The translations under genes and the position numbers were made by a program. Below the pieces are notes generated by a model. The model made no database searches. It was not told the DNA's origin and worked only from the letters and a program-made list of their open reading frames with translations. Shown here in pieces: positions 60,211 through 64,000 of a DNA stretch of 64,000 nt. Origin of the DNA: Gymnorhina tibicen (lineage: Eukaryota > Chordata > Aves > Passeriformes > Artamidae); NCBI GenBank assembly GCA_013399875.1, contig VXAZ01008120.1, positions 62,001 to 126,000 on the forward strand, read 5' to 3'. Each line of letters starts with the position of its first letter. Within the stretch, counting starts at the first letter, position 1.

Positions 60211-63200
60211 CTTTCTGTTAATTTTTTATAGGATGATAAGTTTTGGTAATCAGTTATTGTCAGGTATTACAAATTTTTATTGGTGTCAGCCAGAATATGA
60301 GATGGGGAGAAGAATTTGTATGGTAAATGTTTGGAAAGCTGGAGCGTTCCTTGGGGAATTACAGGTTTTGCAAACTATGCCTTAATAGCTTTTGCTGTTT
60401 GTGTACCACTCTTGTCCTAGTGGCTGCCAGTCTTGAGCCTGCCCTTCTGCAGATCTCAACAGCAGATGTGTCCCAGCAGGTTGCCTAGCAGACTGGCAAG
60501 CTGAAAATGGTATGAAGAACTTTTTATGTGCTCAGCAGGTATGTGCTGTGCCACTAGTCCAACTGCATGTCAGTCACTTCTTGTCCCTACGTGATGCCAC
60601 AGAGCTGCTCGCTGAGGTGTGACTTTCTTCTTGCTCGTTTAACGTGGCGGCTTCTGAATCCCTGTCTGCATTGTGGGCACGGTTCAGCAGTAATGGCTTT
60701 CTCTGGGTCTTTGGATTGCTCATTTATCTCAGGGTACAAGAGGAGCTACAGAGAGATGGGAATCTGTTCATTGAGAAACTTGAGAGTTTATCTGGTGTTC
60801 AGTGCTGTGTGCATATTCAGACTTGCGTGCATACAGAGACTCAAGACCAGCCTTTTGTGAGACAGATCCACAGAGGATGGGCCTGCAGGTCTTTTGTGCT
60901 AAGGAACATGTGCATTTGCAAGATTTTTTCTTACAGGATCACTTCCCTTGTGATTGCAACATTCATCTTCAGCCCTTTTTGAAAATGCTGCTTGCAAAGG
61001 CAGCTTAGAAAGTACAGCAGAGACAATCAGTACTGTCCCACTCGTGTCAGATCTCTTTAGAAACACTGAGGCTGAGACTTCTTTTTGTTGTGTTACCTAG
61101 CAGGTGTGTCAGCATCTCTGAAAGAGTCAGTATTGGCATGCTGTCTGCAAGGATGGACTCAGGGCTGGGAACACGTTCATGATAACTGAACAGAAGAAAG
61201 ATCACATTAGACCAAGATTTTATCCTTGAAACCATGTATGCCTGTGCTGCTACAAACTTTTTTTGTGACAGGCAAGTAAACTAAACCTGCACTGAAATAC
61301 TGGCTATTGATTTGTGGGTGCACTTTTGAGATGTGCCCTGAAGGCTGGGTTATTTTTCTTCAGTGGCACTGCATTGCTGTCTTTTTTTCATCTGTAGTTA
61401 TGCAGCAAACTAGACTGGGGGGGTTTCTCCTCATTCCTTTGAGTCTTTATTTTTTCTTTCATGTGGATTAGTTTCCTGATTGGTGTGATTGCAGCTGTAT
61501 TAGCATTCATCTGCCTCAAGTATATTGGTCATAATACTATTTTCTTAACAGAAAATTGTGAAATAAGAATGTTATGGGTATCTAGAATCAGTATCCCGCT
61601 AAAGCCCAAGTAGTTGAGGCTTAGAGTAGCCTCTGCTTCAATGCAGGTTAAATAATTTCTTATTCACTGGAATGAGAAATAGGTGGCTGATGTGTCTCAC
61701 AGCACAGGGGTTGGTATCCTAGCATATGAGGTGCCCAGACACTGCTGGGCTGTAACTACATGGTAGGAGTTCATAAAGTCATCTGTGTCCCTTGAGTGCC
61801 ATATAAAATAGTTTTGTGCATGTAGTGAGGGAGTTCTGTCTTGATTCTTGACAGCAAGAAGCAGGATCATTGGGGCAAATGAAACGGGGAAGTGAATCTA
61901 ATTTTGGTCAAATAAAGTATTATGTTCAGGGCTCTGTAGGGAAATTTAAGAATTTTCTCTTTGGGAAGATTTCTTGGTTTTCAAGTGTTATTTTGAAATG
62001 CTTTGAAAATATGAAGTGAAATGTCTAGACTATCAAAACAAGCACATGCTTAACTTTTGCATGCCTTTTCTTCCCTAAGCCCCCAAAAACCCCAAAGCAA
62101 ATCTTTTTTTGGCCTGCTTGTACATCTTTGAAAGAGCAAACTACAGAAGTTTCTCACATCTGTATGAGCTATTTCTAGCTCTGTTTGGCTTTTATTTGTT
62201 CTTATACAACTCCCACTGTGGGCAGGTCTTTGTGGGGAGATGCTGAAGTAGCAGGAGGGTTAAGTGAATTTCATTTCATATTGTTTAAATGAATTTGTTC
62301 TGCAAAGTTGCCAGTACAGATCGTGGACCACAGCCAGAGCTTGTTGAAGGCAAATTTTATATACTTGTGGCTGACAGAGTTGAAGCTTTTGCTCCTGTAT
62401 GCGGAGCCCACTCAGGTTATGATAGCATTGAAGTTACCCCGGGTAAATTTTGCACACCTTGCTATCTATGTTGTAGTCAGAGAGATTATGACAAGTTCTA
62501 GGGCCACAGATGTCTCAAAGCCCAACCAGTGCAGAAGCTCTGAAGGGAGCAGTAGGGGCTCCTTTAAGGGACGATGGGCACCTTGCCTCACTGTCACTGG
62601 CTGTGTGCTTTTTCTTGTTACCTTCTTATAATTGAAGGCCAGCTGCCAGTAACACCATGTGGATTTGGAAACTGTGGAGCTGCACAATTCATCTTGCAAT
62701 TATGCCTCCTCTGGGGTTCTGATATTTTATTGTTTAATAGCACTAAATCCTTTTTAATTAAAAAACCTTCCAGAGGTACCAGTGTCAGGCAAGAGTTATG
62801 TGAACAGTTGCTCCTATATGCACTGGACTGCACCAAGGCTGGCTGCAGATTTGCATCAACACAGATATGGCTGTTGCTCAGATCTCCATGCAAAATCTGA
62901 AATCTTCGAATGCTTCTGTTTCAGGTTAGGACCTCTCTCTAGTTTTGAGGGGTCTGACACCTTGAGTTAGTTTGACGCCAGTCTTTATCTGTGTTGGTAT
63001 CTTGCTATGGGACAGTGGTAAATTTTAAAGCAAGCTCTGATGGTGCTGCTTGCTGTGACCGACTTAGTTTGAGGAGCTTTGGTGTCTCTTTCTTTGGAGG
63101 AAACTAAGCCAGAAGCTGTGCCCCAGGAGTGTATGGGATTCTTTTCAGTCCTGGAGGGAGGCATAAGATCTAATGATTTGTCTGTACTGCCATGAAGTGT

Positions 63201-64000
63201 TCCAGTACAACCATACATGGGCCTTTGGAGGACTTTGCACTACCAAGGTCTCATTAAATTGTAGTGTTTCTTGTGCCAGGTGAAGGGCCAGATGTCTTGT
63301 ATGCCTTAACGTTGTCCATGAGGCCTCAGTGCTTTGTACGTCCCTATGCTCTCTAAATCTACCTTTCTTCTAGTTTGAAATAGTTTTCTTTATTTACCTA
63401 ATAACTTCTGTTGTCATTCACCTTTGGTTGAATCACTTATCTCCTATAATTCACTTTATTATCTGTATTATCGTCCCTTTACTACGTTATGTGTTGTAAT
63501 GGTGACACCTGCTCCTTTGTTCTCCCAGATCATCAGGCAGAGTACAGCCTGGGGACCCCTGGAAACAACACTGGTTTCCAGCCTGTGACGTGAGAGACCT
63601 GAAAGTCTCTCTGGTGGCAGAATAACGCAGCAGTAATACCAGACAACGACCTCTGATAGTAACCTTGTGGCTGCCTCTGGGTGCTAGAGATGGAGTCAGT
63701 CTGATTAAATCGTGGAGAGAACTGGCACCACAACTGTACTTCACACAATAATTTTGCCCAGTCATGGAGATTGTATGAGCTTCACTTTATGTGGGGGTGT
63801 GGAAGTGCAGAATCAGATTGGGTTGCTGCTCCAGAGTACCTTCAGTTGCAAGGATACATCTGTGCGAGATCTGTCTCATTTCCCCCCGCTGTAACCTACA
63901 TCTGAGACCCTCTTTCTAGCACTCCCCATTTTCTCTCTGGTGGCAGAACTTCTTTTCCTGACCTATCTTTAGGTAGGTGTGGGCTCTGCATGTGAGGCTT
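60211..64000. other. GLP1R intron 3 continuing to the window edge
   Basis: No GLP1R exon 4 is found on the + strand up to the right edge, so the gene continues outside. Frames at 62289-62501 and 63487-63765 have no family resemblance. I see no CR1 tail or LTR. Confidence 0.55.

Noticed and set aside
59843..60385. 180-codon plus-strand frame
   Set aside because: It lies mostly inside the 3' part of the long CR1 copy and reads through its tail; it is not a host gene.
62289..62501. 70-codon frame with several Cys and an EGKF motif resembling the start of GLP1R exon 3
   Set aside because: The similarity is limited to four residues, and the rest lacks CNRT, CWPD or HVYRFC motifs. It has no splice signals consistent with GLP1R exon phases.
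1..64000. Search for CRISPR arrays, bacterial operons, tRNA or rRNA genes, or an unknown multi-gene system
   Set aside because: This is vertebrate nuclear DNA with two known split genes and common avian repeats. No regularly spaced repeats, structural RNA signatures or compact gene clusters were seen.

Overview
The window is vertebrate nuclear DNA, almost certainly from a bird. Split genes with GT-AG and GC-AG introns, about ten CR1 (chicken repeat 1) LINE fragments ending in the typical ATTCTATGATTCTGTG-like tails, and avian-type retroviral LTRs all point that way. The species cannot be fixed from the sequence alone.

Two protein-coding genes lie head to tail on the + strand. The first (1501-15118) is the last nine coding exons of an axonemal dynein heavy chain. 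They join without a frame break into 481 residues covering the end of AAA6 and its lid plus the whole C-terminal domain, and they finish at a TAA stop. The second (25416 to beyond the right edge) is the 5' part of the glucagon-like peptide-1 receptor: a CpG-island promoter, the signal-peptide exon, a 28.6-kb first intron, and exons 2 and 3, which encode the N-terminal half of the hormone-binding ectodomain. Exon 4 and the seven-transmembrane part are not in the window. In human, DNAH8 and GLP1R are adjacent and in the same orientation, which is why the dynein is called DNAH8 rather than its close paralogue DNAH5.

Layout: 1-15118, DNAH8 exons in AT-rich introns with four CR1 insertions; 15119-25000, intergenic DNA with an old LTR and an unidentified probable ERV-derived repeat; about 25080-25900, the GLP1R CpG island; 25488-54112, GLP1R intron 1, holding a well-preserved antisense solo LTR with a perfect 6-bp target duplication, several CR1s, and one CR1 whose two halves are inverted as in twin priming; 54113-55566, GLP1R exons 2 and 3; 55567-64000, intron 3 with a long, internally deleted CR1.

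The two genes do not share a pathway: DNAH8 is an outer-arm motor of (mainly sperm) axonemes and GLP1R is a Gs-coupled incretin receptor. I see no undescribed system. The most notable points are two consecutive GC-AG introns in DNAH8, the inverted CR1, the intact-looking solo LTR, a serine where primate GLP1R has the drug-contact residue Trp33, and an out-of-frame upstream ATG overlapping the GLP1R start.
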